A stretch of DNA of 64,000 bases from Taeniopygia guttata (GCF_048771995.1 NC_133050.1:6274501-6338500), one strand, 5' to 3'. Positions 42,354 to 54,320 are shown, numbered from the stretch's first letter. A program made the numbers and translations. The notes: generated by a model from the sequence alone, not told the origin.

Positions 42354-45300
42354 GTGGGTGTATCGGGAGGATTGTGAGACCCCCGTGCTGTCCTTTGGGT
42401 CGGTGGTCGTGGCAGGAGGAGGTTTGGAGCCGGGGGTGATGCCCCCGAGGGGATGCGGCTTTGGCTCGCAAGGGGTTAAATAAAAGCGGTTGGGGAGCGC
42501 TCAAAAACGAAACTGAACTTTGTTCCGTGGCGATGAGGAAAAGCTGGTGGTGTGTGCGGAGGAGATAATCTGGTTACAGATTAGCTCTGGTTCCTCCTGG
42601 TGCTCCCCTATTCTTGGGGTGACTGTGCAAAAATCCCGAGCGTCCAAAATTGGGTGAGCTCAGGAGTTTCAGATCCTCACCCCCAGTTTGGGTGTAAAGG
42701 GGATTTTTGGTGGGGGGAATTCTCTCACAGGATCATGGAGTGGTTTGGGTTGAAATAGAATTTAAAACTCATCCAGTTCCATGGGCAAGGACACCTTCCA
42801 CCATCCAGGGAAATCTGCTTTAATGCATTTAATCCCGAAATTAATAAACTCAGGAGTTTCCGCTGCTCACCACATTCCAGTTTAAGTGTGAGGCGGTTTT
42901 TGGTGGGGGGAATTCTCTCACAGAACCGTGGAATAGTTTGGGTTGAAATAGAATTTTAAACTTACCCAGTTTGATGAGCAGGGACACTTCCACCATCCTG
43001 GGAAATCTGCTTTAATGCATTTAATCCCAAAATTAATAAATTTAGGAGTTTCAGATCCTTACCCCTACCTAGATTAGGTGTAAGGGGATTTTTGGTGGGG
43101 GGAATTCTCTCACAGAACTGTGGAATGGTTTGGGTTGAAATGGAATTTAAAATTTATCCAATCCCATGGGCAAGGACACCTTCCACCATCCTGGGAAATC
43201 TGCTTTAATGCATTTAATCCCAAAATTAATAAACTCAGGAGTTTCAGATCCTCACCCCTACCCCAGTTTAGGTGTGGGGGGAATTCTCTCACAGGATCAT
43301 GGAGTGGTTTGGGTTGAAATAGAATTTAAAACTTACCCAGTCCCATGGGCAGGGACACTTCCACCATTCAGGGAAATCTGCTTTAATGCATTTAATCCCA
43401 AAATTAATAAATTCAGGAGTTTCAGATCCTCACCCCTACCCCAGTTTAGGTGTGGGGGAAATTCTCTCACAGGATTATGGAATGGTTTGGGTTGAAATAG
43501 AATTTAAAACTCATCCAGTCCCATGGGCAGGGACACCTTCCACCATCCTGGGAAATCTGCTTTAATGTATTTAATTCCAAAATTAATCAACTCAGGAGTT
43601 TCAATTCCTCACCCCTACCCAGTTTAGGTACAAGGGGATTTTGGGGGGAGGGAAATTCTCTCACAGGATCATGGAATAGTTTGGGTTGAAATAGAATTTA
43701 AAACTCATCCAGTTCCACCATCCCTGCCCAGCCTGGCCTTGGGCACCTCCAGGGATGCAGGGGCAGCCCCAGCTGCTGTGGGAAATTCGGTTTTTTTTGT
43801 ATTTCACCCCTTTTGCAGCGCCCTGAAGCCGCTGGAGGAAGTTGAGCCGCAGGGCCTGGCCTGGGGATGAACTGGAAATGAGAAGTTTTGACCCGGTTTT
43901 GTCCTGGTTTTGTGGAACTGGGGCTGAGCTGCATCCCGGGCCAGGGTGGAGCCTGGCAGGGCAGGGTCCGCATTGCCTGCAGCAGTTTTGGGGTTCCTGC
44001 AGCAGTTTTGGGGTTCCTGCAGCACTTTTGGGGTGCCTGGGAGGTGTCAAGGTGCAGATTCCTGGGGGGTGTTTGGTTCAGGTTCATGGAGCAGTTTTGG
44101 GGTTCCTGGAGCAGTTTTGGGGTTCCTTGAGGGATGTCAGGGTGCAGGTTCCTGCAGCAGTTTTGGGGTTCCTGCAGCAATTTTGGGGTTCCTGGTGGGT
44201 TTTAGGGTGCAGTTTCCTGTAGCAGTTTTGGGGTTCCTGGGGGGGTGTTTGGCTCAGGTTCATGGAGCAGTTTTGGAGTTCTGGTGGGTTTTGGGGTGCC
44301 TGCAGCAGTTTTGGGGTGCCTGCAGCAGTTTTGGGGTGCCTGGGAGGTGTCAGGGTGCAGGTTCCTGCAGCAGTTTTGGGGTTCCTGCAGCGGTTTTGGG
44401 GTTCCTGCAGCAGTTTTCGGGTTCCTGGTGGGTTTTAGGGTGTAGGTTCCTGGAGAAGTTTTGGGGTTCCTGGGTGGGGTGTTAGGGTGCAGGTTCCATG
44501 GGGGTGTTTAGTTCAGGTTCATGGAGCAGTTTTGGGGTGCCTGCAGCAGTTTTGGGGTTCTGGGGGGGTGTTTGGTTCAGGTTCATGGAGCAGTTTTGGG
44601 GTGCCTGGGAGGTGTCAGGGTGCAGGTTCCTGCAGCAGTTTTGGGGTTCCTGCAGCAGTTTTGGGGTGCCTACAGCAGTTTTGGGGTTCCAGGGGGGTGT
44701 TTGGTTCAGGTTCCTGCAGCAATTTTGGGATTCCTGGTGGGTTTTAGGGTGCAGCTTCCTGTAGCAGTTTTGGGGTGTCAGGGTGTAGGTTCCTGCAGCA
44801 GTTTTGGGGTGCCTACAGCAGTTTTGGGGTGCCTGGGAGGTGTCAAGGTGCAGATTCCTGGAGGGTGTTTGGTTCAGGTTCATGGAGCAGTTTTGGGGTG
44901 CCTGGGAGGTGTTGAGGTGCAGGTTCCTGCAGCAGTTTTGGGGTTCCTGCAGCAGTTTTGGGGTGCCTACAGCAGTTTTGGGGTTCCTGCAGCAGTTTTG
45001 GGGTTCCTGGGGGGTGTTTGGTTCAGGTTCCTGTAGCAGTTTTGGGGTTCCTGTAGCAGTTTTGGGGTGCCTGCAGCAGTTTTGGGGTTTCCGGGGGGAT
45101 GTTTGGTTCAGGTCCCTGCAGCAATTTTGGGGTTCCTGGTGGGTTTTAGGGTGCAGCTTCCTGTAGCAGTTTTGGGGTTCCTGGGTGGGGTGTCAGGGTG
45201 CGGGTTCCTGCAGCAGTTTTGGGGTTCCTGCAGCAGTTTTGGGGTGCCTGCAGGAATTTTGGGGCTCCTGGGGGGGGTGTTAGGAGTGCAGCTTTCTGTA

Positions 45301-48300
45301 TCAATTTTGGGGTTTCTGGTGGGTGTTGGGATGCAGGTTCCTGGAGCAGTTTTGGGGTCCCTGCAGCACTTTTTGGGGTCCCTGCAGCACTTTTTGGGCT
45401 CCCTGCAGCACTTTTTGGGCTTCCTGCAGCACTTTTTGGGCTCCCTGCAGCACTTTTTGGGCTTCCTGCAGCACTTTTTGGGCTTCCTGCAGCACTTTTT
45501 GGGGTCCCTGCAGGACTTTTTGGGGTCCCTGCAGGACTTTTTGGGGTCCCTGCAGGACTTTTTTGGGTCCCTGCAGCACTTTTTGGGGTCCCTGCAGCAC
45601 TTTTGGGGTCCCTGAAGCACTTTAGGAGTTCCTGCAGCACTTTTGGGCTTAGGGGTTCCTGCAGCACTTTAGGGGTTCCTGCAGCATTTTAGGGCTTACT
45701 GCAGCAGTTTTTGGGGTCCCTGCAGCAGTTTTTGGGGTTCCTGCAGCAGTTTTTGGGGTCCCTGAAGAACTTTTGGGGTTCCTGAAGAACTTTTGGGGTC
45801 CCTGCAGCAGTTTTTGGGGTTCCTGCAGCAGTTTTTGGGGTTCCTGCAGCACTTTTTGGGCTCCCTGCAGCACTTTTTGGGCTCCCTGCAGGTGTTAGCT
45901 GCTGTGTGATGAAACCCCCTCCTCCTGTCCAGGAGGCTGTACCAATTTCTCAGCTCACTGCTTTTTTAAACTTAATTTAATTTTATTTTTGGCCTCTTTC
46001 TTTATTTCTTTTTCTTCTTTTTATTTTGTTTTGTTCCTTGAACACAAAGAAGCTTCGGTTTCATCCCTGGCTGTGTGCTGGGAGGGGCAGAGGGTTCAGT
46101 TCCTCTGCCCCAATTCCCGGACGTGCCTGCTGGAGGATTTTTTGGGGAGGAAGCTCCAGGCTGACGTGAGCACTCGGTGCTTTCCTGAGAGCTCAGGAGG
46201 AACTGCCCGGGGGTGGCTTCCTGTGACTTTCAGCAACAAAAATTTCAATTTCGTCAAAGCCTTGGCTTGTTTGCTTCTCCCCATGGCAGGGCTGGGGAAT
46301 TTAAATTGATTTATTTCAGTTAATTAATAATCCGCTGTTCATCTGCCTCTATCCAGGCTGTGTTTCTCCCAGGTAGAGGAGAATTTAAATGGATTTATTT
46401 CAATTAATTAATAATCCCCTGTTTATCTGCCTGGTTTGGGTCTCCTAGGTAGAGGAGAATTTAAATTTATTTATTTAAATTAATTAATAATCCCTGTTTA
46501 TCTGCCTGGTTTGGGTCTCTGCCCTGCCCGGACTGTTGTTCTCCTAGGTAAAAGGAGAATTTAAATTTATTTATTTAAATTAATTAATAGGCCCCTGTTC
46601 ATCTGCCTCTACCCAGGCTGTTTCTCCCAGGTAGAGGAGAATTTAAATGGATTTATTTCAATTAATTAATAATCCCCTGTTTATCTGCCTGGTTTGGGTC
46701 TCCTAGGTAGTGGAGAATTTATTTATTTAAATTAATTAATAGTCCCCTGTTTATCTGCCTGGTTTGGGTCTCTGCCCTGCCCAGGCCGTGGTTCTCCTAG
46801 GTAAGAAGAGAATTTAAATTTATTTATTTAAATTAATTAATAGTCCCCTGTTCAACTGCCTGGTTTTGGGGTTCCTGTTGGGTGTCAGGGTGCAGGTTCC
46901 TGCAGCAGTTTTGGGGTTCCTGCAGCAGTTTTGGGGCTCCTGCAGCACTTTTGGGGGTTCCTGCGACACTTTTGGGGGTTCCTGCGACACTTTTGGGGGT
47001 TCCTGTTACACTTTTGGGGTTCCTGTTACACTTTTGGGGGTTCCTGCAGCACTTTTGGGGGTTCCTGCAGCACTTTTGGGGGTTCCTGCAGCACTTTTGG
47101 GGGTTCCTGCAGCACTTTTGGGGCTTCCTGCAGCAGTTTTGGGCTTCCTGCAGCAGTTTTGGGGTTCCTACAGCAGTTTTGGGGGTTCCTGTGACACTTT
47201 TGGGGCTCCCTGCAGCACTTTTGGGGCTCCCTGCAGCACTTTTGGGGCTTCCTGCAGCACTTTTGGGGGTTCCTACAGCAGTTTTGGGGTTCCTGCGACA
47301 CTTTTGGGGTTCCTGCAGCACTTTTGGGATTCCTGCAGCAGTTTTGGGGTTCCTGCAGCACTTTTGGGGCTCCCTGAAGCACTTTTGGGGCTCCCTGAAG
47401 CACTTTTGGGGCTTCCTGCAGCACTTTTGGGGTTCCTGCGACACTTTTGGGCTTCCTGTGACAGTTTGGGGGTCCCTGTGGCACTTTTGGGGGTTCCTGT
47501 GGCACTTTTGGGGGTTCCTCTGACACTTTTGGGGGTTCCTGTGACAATTTCGGGGGTTCCTGTGACACTTTTGGGGTTCCTGTGACACTTTTGGGGGTTC
47601 CTGCAGCACTTTTGGGGTTCCTGCAGCACTTTTGGGGGTTCCTGCAGCACTTTTGGGGGTTCCTGTTACACTTTTGGGGGTTCCTGTTACACTTTTGGGG
47701 GTTCCTGTTACACTTTTGGGGTTCCTGCAGCACTTTTGGGGGTTCCTGTGACACTTTTGGGGGCTCCTGTGACACTTCTGGGGCTCCTGCAGCACTTTTG
47801 GACTTCCTGCAGCACTTTTGGGGGTTCCTGCGACACTTTTGGGGTTCCTGTGACACTTTTGGGGCTTCCTGCAGCACTTTTGGGGTTCCTGCAGCACTTT
47901 CAGCCATCCAAACCCCGTGGGGCTGTCCCGAGTGAGGGAGGGCAGCAGAACCCCGTGGGGAAGCAGAACTGGATTTCCATCCCTGACATTTGGGGGGTCC
48001 CACCCCTGACATTTGGGGGTCCCACCCTCTCCCTGCCCCTCCAAAAGGGGTGGGGGGACATTTGCCCCCCAGCCCTGACCCCAAATCCCGCAGGAATGCT
48101 GCGGAAGCTGCGGATCCAGCGAGAAGAAGACCTGCAGGCGGTGGTGGAGGTGGCTGCCCACCTCTTCAGCGACGGGGTGACCAACTGGGGCCGGGTGGTG
48201 ACGCTCATCTCCTTCGGAGCCTTTGTGGCCAAGCACCTGAAGAGCATCCAGCAGGAGCAGGGCATCGGCTGCCTGGCTGCCATCATCACCGAGGCGCTGG

Positions 48301-49696
48301 TGTCCTCCAAGAGGGAGTGGCTGGAGAGCCAGGGGGGCTGGGTGAGTCCCTGACCTGAATTCTGGAGCTTTTTCCAGACTTTTCCCGGTTCTCTGTGGTT
48401 GTTTTTGTGATGTTTGGAGCTAAAAAAGCTTTTCCTGCCCGGCCTGGGGCTGCATTGCCAAAGGAAGGGCAGGGCTGGGGGGCTGAAATGGGGCTGGGGG
48501 TGCACAGGGGATGTTTTGGGATGAAATGGGGCTGGGGGAGTCAGGGGAGCTCAGTTTGACATGCTGGGCTGAAATGGGGCTGGGGGTGCACAGGATGAAA
48601 TGGGGCTGGGGGTGCAGAGGGGATGTGCAGGGTGAAATGGGTCTGGGGGTCACAGGGGATGTTTTAGGCTGAATTGGGTCTGGGGATCTTTTAGGATGAA
48701 ATGGGGCTGGGGATGTTTTAGGATGAAATGGGGCTGGGGGAGTGGGGGGAGCTCAGTTTGACATGCTGGGCTGAAATGGGGCTGGGGGTGCACAGGATGA
48801 AATGGCCCTGGGGATGTTTTAGGATGAATTGGGTCTGGGGGTGCACAGGGTACATGCAGGATTAAATGGGGCTGGGGGAGCACAGGGGATGTTTGAGGCT
48901 GAATTGGGTCTGGGGGTGTGCAGGATGAAATGGGTCTGGGGATATTTTAGGATGAAATGGGGCTGGGGGAGTGAGGGGAGCTCAGTTTGACATGCTGGGC
49001 TGAAATGGGGCTGGGGGAGCACAGGATGAAATGGGGCTGGGGGTGCAGAGGGGATGTGTTGGGATGAAACGGGGCTGGGGATGTTTTAGGATGAAATGAG
49101 TCTAGGGGTGCACAGGGGATATTTTAGGATGAAATGGGTCTGGGGGTGCACAGGGGATATTTGAGGCTGAAATGGGGCTGGGGATGAATTGGGGCTGGGG
49201 GAGCACAGGGGATATTTTAGGATGAAATGGGGCTGGGGATATTTAAGGATGAAATGGGGCTGGGGATCTTTTAGGATGAAATGGGTCTAGGGGTGCATAG
49301 GGGATATTTTAGGCTGAATTGGGTCTGGGGATGTTTTAGGATGAAATGGGGCTGGGGGTGTGCAGGATGAAATGGGGCTGGGGATGTTTTGGGATGAAAT
49401 GGGGCTGGGGGAGCACAGGGGCCATTTGAGGCTGAATTGGGTCTGGGGGTGTTTTAGGCTGAATTGGGGCTGGGGGTGCACAGGGGACATTTGAGGCTGA
49501 GCTGGGGCCGGGGACATTTGAGGCTGAATTGGGTCTGGGGGCCGTGCCAGGCGCTCTGACCCCTCTCCCTCTGTCCCAGGGGGGCTTCGTGGACTTCTTC
49601 CGCCTGGAGGACCTGGAGGGCAGCGTCCGGAACGTTCTGATGGCCTTCGCGGGGGTGGCCGGCCTGGGGGCCAGCCTGGCCTACCTGATCCGGTGA
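41759..49696 (+). CDS. MCL1: MCL1, anti-apoptotic BCL2 family protein (3 exons)
   Basis: Exons 41759-42353, 48094-48341 and 49580-49696 join in frame to 319 residues (human 350). The N-terminus MFAVKPKAFIGFNLYCGG matches mammals. It is followed by a Pro/Arg-rich region with five HRDP repeats (residues 34-53) and PEEELDG, which keeps the EELD caspase site at Asp99. BH3 is ALETLRRVGDGVMRKHELAF (178-197). BH1 is SDGVTNWGRVVTLISFGAF (224-242) with the BH3-contacting Arg232. BH2 is WLESQGGWGGFVDFF (274-288). The C-terminal membrane anchor (about 299-317) ends LAYLIR. The protein guards the outer mitochondrial membrane by binding BAK and BH3-only proteins. The exon layout matches the vertebrate gene. 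Intron 1 is 5.7 kb here, against a few hundred bases in human, because of arrays. Confidence 0.98.
42690..43720 (-). repeat. CR1-derived tandem array, six units of about 175-205 bp
   Basis: GAATTCTCTCACAG or a close form recurs at about 42718, 42909, 43101, 43279, 43452 and 43656. Each unit contains TGGAATGGTTTGGGTTGAAA and CCCATGGGCAGGGACACCTT, the antisense 3' end of CR1, so a LINE fragment has become the unit of a satellite. Confidence 0.88.
43975..45900 (+). repeat. 20-bp TTTTGGGGTTCCTGCAGCAG minisatellite, MCL1 intron 1
   Basis: About 90 units with GTGCCTGGGAGGTGTCAGGG interludes. After 45,340 the subtype changes to ACTTTTTGGGGTCCCTGCAGC. Long open frames on both strands (up to 182 codons) are artefacts. 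Confidence 0.96.
46320..46860 (+). repeat. Tandem TTTAAATTAATTAATA unit, about 95-130 bp
   Basis: Five units contain GAGAATTTAAATTTATTTAT, TTAATTAATAGTCCCCTGTT and ATCTGCCTGGTTTGGGTCTC, between the two GTTCCTGCAGCA arrays. The stretch before it (45,900-46,320) is unrecognised. Confidence 0.9.
46862..47905 (+). repeat. Second TTTTGGGGTTCCTGCAGCAC array, MCL1 intron 1
   Basis: About 50 units of 20-22 bp with GTGACACT and GTTACACT variants. It ends about 190 bases before exon 2. Same basic unit as 43,975-45,900. Confidence 0.96.
48094..48341 (+). CDS. MCL1: MCL1 exon 2
   Basis: It encodes GMLRKLRIQREEDLQAVV to WLESQGGW: BH1 with NWGR at 229-232 and the start of BH2. Phase 2 in, 0 out. Confidence 0.98.
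48470..49545 (+). repeat. GGATGAAATGGGGCTGGGGG minisatellite, MCL1 intron 2
   Basis: About 33 units of 25-40 bp mixing TTTTAGGATGAAATGGGGCT and GGGGGTGCACAGGGGATGTT. It fills the whole intron up to the last exon's acceptor region. Confidence 0.95.
49580..49696 (+). CDS. MCL1: MCL1 exon 3
   Basis: It encodes GGFVDFFRLEDLEGSVRNVL and MAFAGVAGLGASLAYLIR, then TGA: end of BH2 and the membrane anchor. Confidence 0.98.
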   Translation, partial: GGFVDFFRLEDLEGSVRNVLMAFAGVAGLGASLAYLIR

Positions 49697-50775
49697 GGCT
49701 GGAGCTGCCAGGACCTGCCGGGCTGCCAGGACCTGCCGGGCTGCCAGGACCTGCTGCGGAGCTGCCAGGACCTGCTGGGCTGCCCAGGACCCGCAGAGCT
49801 CCCAGCAGAGCTGCCAGGACCTGCCGCGGAGCTGCCAGGACCTGCAGAGCTGCCAGGACCCGCAGAGCTCACGGCAGAGCTGCCAGGACCTGCCGCGGAG
49901 CTGCCAGGACCTGCCGGGCTGCCCAGGACCCGCAGAGCTCCCAGCAGAGCTGCCAGGACCTGCCGCGGAGCTGCCGGGACCTGCCGGGCTGCCAGGACCT
50001 GCAGAGCTGCCAGGACCTGCCGGGCTGCCAGGACCTGCAGAGCTCCCAGCAGAGCTGCCAGGACCTGCCGCGGGGCTGCCAGGACCTGCAGAGCTGCCAG
50101 GACCTGCCGGGCTGCCCAGGACCCGCAGAGCTGCCCAGGACCAGCACCAGCAGAGCTGCTAGGACCTGCAGAGCTGCCAGGACCTGCATTTTGGCAGGAT
50201 TGGCTCCCAGCAGAGCTGCCGGGACCTGCAGAGCTGCCAGGACCAGCACCAGCAGAGCTGCCAGGACCTGCAGAGCTCCCAACAGATCTTCCAGGACCTG
50301 CAGATCTTCCAGGACCTGCAGAGCTGCCAGGACCTGTATAGCCGCCCAGGACCAGCACCAGCAGAGCTGCCAGGACCTGCAGAGCTGCCAGGACCTGCAG
50401 AGCTGCCAGGACCTGCGTTTTTGGCAGGATTGGCTCCCAGCAGAGCTGCCAGGACCTGCAGAGCTGCCCAGGACCCGCACCAGCAGATCTTCCAGGACCT
50501 GCAGAGCTGCCAGGACCTGTACCAGCAGATCTTCCAGGACCTGCAGAGCTGCCAGGACCTGCACCAGCAGAGCTGCCAGGACCTGCAGAACTGCCAGGAC
50601 CTGCACCAGCAGAGCTGCCAGGACCTGCAGAACTGCCAGGACCTGCATTTTTGGCAGGATTGGCTCCCAGCAGATCTTCCAGGACCTGCAGAGCTGCCAG
50701 GACCTGCACCAGCATATCTTCCAGGACCTGCAGAGCTGCCAGGACCTGCAGAGCTGCCAGGACCTGCATTTTGGC
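49697..50775 (+). repeat. 18-bp AGCTGCCAGGACCTGCAG array in the MCL1 3' UTR
   Basis: It begins within a dozen bases of the stop and runs for about 60 units, with higher-order blocks carrying CATTTTGGCAGGATTGGCTC. If the poly(A) signal below is the right one, the whole array is in the mRNA. Confidence 0.95.
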
Positions 50776-51482
50776 AGCTGGAGTGGATTTTTCCCGCTTT
50801 GATCCCACTGGGAACCGCCTGTGCTGACGTTTGAGGCTTGTGGGTTCTTTTTTTTCCCTTTTTTCTATTTTATTTTTGATTTTTTCCCTCTGGAAATTCA
50901 CATTTTCCTCCACCTCAGCGTGCCCGAATTGTGCCAGCCTGGCACAAAAAAAACTCTGCCAAAACCTCAACCTCTCCTGACAGCGCGGAAATAACCAATT
51001 TGTAATTATGTACAAAAAAAACCCAACAAAAAAACCACCCCCAGTGGGCTGGGGAGGATGTAGAAAACCTGTAAATGTCTATAAATCTATAGAATATATA
51101 CATTTTTACAGAGCTGACGATACAAAAAGGAGGAATTCCTTCTGCACACGCGTCGTTCCCGCTGGGAAATTGAATTTTCCTGGCAAAGTTCGTCCCTCAA
51201 ATCCTTCAGGGGGGGGTGTGGCAACAGCAGCTGATTTTTTTTTGTTTTAATCTCTTTTTTTTGGGGTTTTTTTGGTGTTTTTTGGGCCGGGGGAGCTGTG
51301 GAAATCTTCCTTCTCTTCCCTTCCTGCTGCTCCGAGCTGATGGTTGAATGTAAAAACCTCCTGGGCTCCCCAAAAGTTGATTTTTTCACCCCAAAAAACT
51401 CTCCTTGCCCACCCCTGGCTCTGAGGGGGGATATTTTTGTCACCAGGCACTGCTGGGGTGCAGAACGAGCTGTAGTTTGGTT

Positions 51483-51488
51483 AATAAA
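51483..51488 (+). promoter_or_regulatory. MCL1: Candidate MCL1 poly(A) signal
   Basis: AATAAA at the end of an AU-rich, non-repetitive stretch (50,800-51,490) with TATAAATCTATAGAATATAT and other AU-rich words expected in an unstable mRNA such as MCL1. Confidence 0.5.
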
Positions 51489-51639
51489 TGTATTTTTTTG
51501 TTCTATTTATGCTGCTAAAAAACTGCTTTTTCCCCCCACCCCAGCCAGGGGTTCTTGCTGCACCAGGATTTTTGGGATTTTTGGGATTTTTGGGATTTTT
51601 GGGAAAGGCTCTCGGTGTGGAAAAGGGATGGGAGTGTCT

Positions 51640-52265
51640 GGTGGCAGAAAAATTCCACCCTAAAATCATCTGGATAGGAAAAATCCACCCAAAAAATAAT
51701 CTGGAGAGGAAAAATCCCACCCAAAAATAACCTGGAAAGGAAAAATCCACCCAAAAATCACCTGGAAAGGCAAAATTCTGCCACAAAATGCTCAAGCAAA
51801 GCAAAATCCCGCCCCAAAATCCTCTGGAAAAACAAAATCCTGCCCCAAAATCATCTGGAAAGGCAAAATCCAGCCCCAAAATTATCTGGAAAGGCAAAAT
51901 TCTGCCACAAAATGCTCAAGAAAGGCAAAATCCCACCCAAAAATCATCTGGAAAAGCAAAATCCTGCCCCAAAATCCTCTGGAAAGGCAAAATCCTGCCC
52001 CAAAAATAATTTGGAGAGGCAAAATCCCATCAAAATTCTCTGGAAATGCAAAATCCTGTCCCAAAATCCGCTGAAAAAGCAAAATCCTGTCCCAAAATCC
52101 ACTTAAAAAGCAAAATCCCGTCCCAAAATCCACTGAAAAAGAAAAATCCTGTCCCAAAATCCACTGAAAAAGCAAAATCCCACCCAAAATCCACTTAAAA
52201 AGCAAAATCCCACCCCAAAATCCTCTGGAAAAGCAAAATTTTGCCCCAAATTAATCTGGAAAGCA
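51640..52265 (+). repeat. About 31-bp GGAAAGGCAAAATCCTGCCC minisatellite
   Basis: About 20 units containing CCCCAAAATCATCTGGAAAG, in the MCL1-GLMP spacer. A short TTTTGGGA run precedes it at 51,567-51,602. The next 230 bases are a T/G-rich low-complexity stretch. Confidence 0.94.
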
Positions 52266-52499
52266 GAAAGGAGTGACTCAGCCCTGCTGTGCTGGGTGTG
52301 AATTTCTGCTTTTTTTTTTGGGTGGTTTTTGGTCTGTTTTGTTTTTCCGGTTTTTTGGGGTTTTGTTGGTTTTTTTTGGTGGTTTTTGGGTGTTTTTTTT
52401 TAATTCTGTGGGGTTGTTTTGGGCCTGTTTGGTTGCCCGGGTGCAGCGAGGCCGTGGGGCAAAATTGTTAGAGGGGAGGGGGTCGGGGCGGGGGTGCAG

Positions 52500-53370
52500 C
52501 TGAAATTTGGGGTGCAGGGGCAATTTTGGGGTGCAGGGGGAATTTGGGGTGCAGGTAAAATTTGGGGTGCAAGGGAAATTTGGGGTGCAGGCAAAATTTG
52601 GGGTGTTGGTGGCTCCTAAATTTGGGTGTGGGTGCCTGGGAGGAGTTTGGGGTGCAGGGGAATTTTGGGGTGCAGGGGAAATTTGGGGTGCAGCTGAAAT
52701 TTGGGGTGCAGGGGAAATTTGGGGCGTTGGTGGCTCCTAAATTTGGGTGTTTGTGCCTGGGAGGGGTTGGGGTGCAGCTGAAATTTGGGGTACAGGGGAA
52801 ATTTGGGGTGGGGGTGGCTCCTAAATTTGGGGTGTTTGTGCCTGAGAGGGTTTGGAGTGCAGCTGAAATTTGGGGTGCAAGGGAATTTTGGGGTGCAGCT
52901 GAAATTTGGGGTGCAGGGGAAATTTGGGGTGCAGCTGAAATTTGGGGTGTTGGTGGCTCCTAAATTTGGGTGTGGGTGCCTGGGAGGAGTTTGGGGTGCA
53001 AGGGAATTTTGGGGTGCAGGTGAGATTTGGGGTGCAGGTGAAATTTGGGTATTGGTGGCTCCTAAATTTGGGTGTTTGTGCCTGGGAGGGGTTGGGGTGC
53101 AGCTGAAATTTGGGGTGCAGGCAAAATTTGAGGTGGGGGTGGCTCCTAAATTTGGGTGCTGGTGGCTGGGAGGAGTTTGGGGTGCTGGTGAAATTTGGGG
53201 TGCAGGTGGCTCAGAGATTTTGGGGTGCAGGAGGGGCTCAGGGTGTTGGTGCCTCGCAGGTTTTTGGGGTGTTGGTGGCCCCTAAATTTGGGGTGTGGGT
53301 GCCTGGGAGGAGTTTGGGGTGCTGGGGGGGGGCAGGGAGGATTTGGGGTGCCCTGGACTGATCTTGGGGT
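52500..53370 (+). repeat. AATTTGGGGTGCAGGGGA array
   Basis: 16-18-bp basic units are grouped into blocks of 100-120 bp by TTGGTGGCTCCTAAATTTGG and GTGCCTGGGAGGAGTTTGG. Confidence 0.95.
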
Positions 53371-53384
53371 GCCCGAGAAGTGTC

Positions 53385-54005
53385 AGGGTGCAGCTGCTGC
53401 TGCAGTTTTGGGGTTCCTGCTGCAATTTTGGGGTGCAGATTTCTGCAGAATTTTGGGGTTCCTGCAGCAGTTTTGGGGTTCCTGCTGCAGTTTTGGGGTG
53501 CAGATTCCTACAGAATTTTGGGGTGCAGATTCCTACAGAATTTTGGGGTGCAGATTTCTGCAGCAGTTTTGGGGTTCCTGGTGCAATTTTGGGGTTCCTG
53601 CTGCAGTTTTGAGGTGCAGTTTTCTGCAGAATTTTGGGGTTCCTGCTGCAGTTTTGGGGTGCAGATTCCTGCAGAATTTTGGGGTTCCTGTAGCAGTTTT
53701 GGGGTGCAGTTTTCTGCAGAATTTTGGGGTTCCTGCAGCAGTTTTGGGGTTCGTGTAGCAGTTTTGGGGTGCAGATTCCTGCCGAATTTCGGGGTTCAGC
53801 CGCAGTTTTCTGGAGAATTTTGGGGTGCAGATTCCTGCAGAATTTTGGGGTTCCTGGTGCAATTTTGGGGTGCAGATTTCTGCAGAATTTTGGGGTTCCT
53901 GCAGCAGTTTTGGGGTGCAGATTCCTGCAGCAGTTTCGGGGTTCAGCCGCAGTTTTGGGGTACAGATTCCTGCCGAATTTCGGGGTTCAGCCGCAGTTTT
54001 GGGGC
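53385..54005 (+). repeat. TTTTGGGGTTCCTGCTGCA array, related to the MCL1 intron arrays
   Basis: 20-bp units of GCAGTTTTGGGGTTCCTGC mixed with GCAGATTCCTGCAGAATTTT. The core TTTTGGGGTTCCTGCAGCAG equals that of the two arrays in MCL1 intron 1. Confidence 0.95.
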
Positions 54006-54124
54006 TCCCGTGCCCGGCCCCCCCCGGTCGCTCCGAGGTTTCCGTTTCCGTCCCCCCCCCCGGGGCTTTTCTGCGAAGCCGCCGCGATTTCCCCGAACGG
54101 AACCGGGGCTGTAAATAACGGCTG

Positions 54125-54320
54125 GGGGAGGGGATTGGAGAGGAAAATTCAAAATTCAGCCGCTGGAAAATAAAAGAAAAATTAAAAATTCAAAATTCAG
54201 CCGCTGAGAAAAAAAAATTTCAAAATTCAAAATTCAGCGGCTGGAAAAAAAAAAAAGATGAAAAATTCAAAATTCAGCGGCTGGAAAAAAAAAAAAAGAT
54301 GAAAAATTCAAAATTCAGCA
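54125..54320 (+). repeat. AAAATTCAAAATTCAGC repeat
   Basis: Five units of about 30-45 bp with poly-A of varying length and GCCGCTGG or GCGGCTGG. Confidence 0.9.

Noticed and set aside
46833-48236. 467-codon minus frame over MCL1 intron 1 and exon 2
   Set aside because: Antisense of the GTTCCTGCAGCA array plus the shadow of MCL1 exon 2.
49681-51015. 444-codon minus frame after MCL1
   Set aside because: Low-complexity translation of the 18-bp 3' UTR array.
51560-51605. Telomere-like TTTTGGGA run
   Set aside because: Unit is not TTAGGG and only about six copies are present; simple microsatellite.
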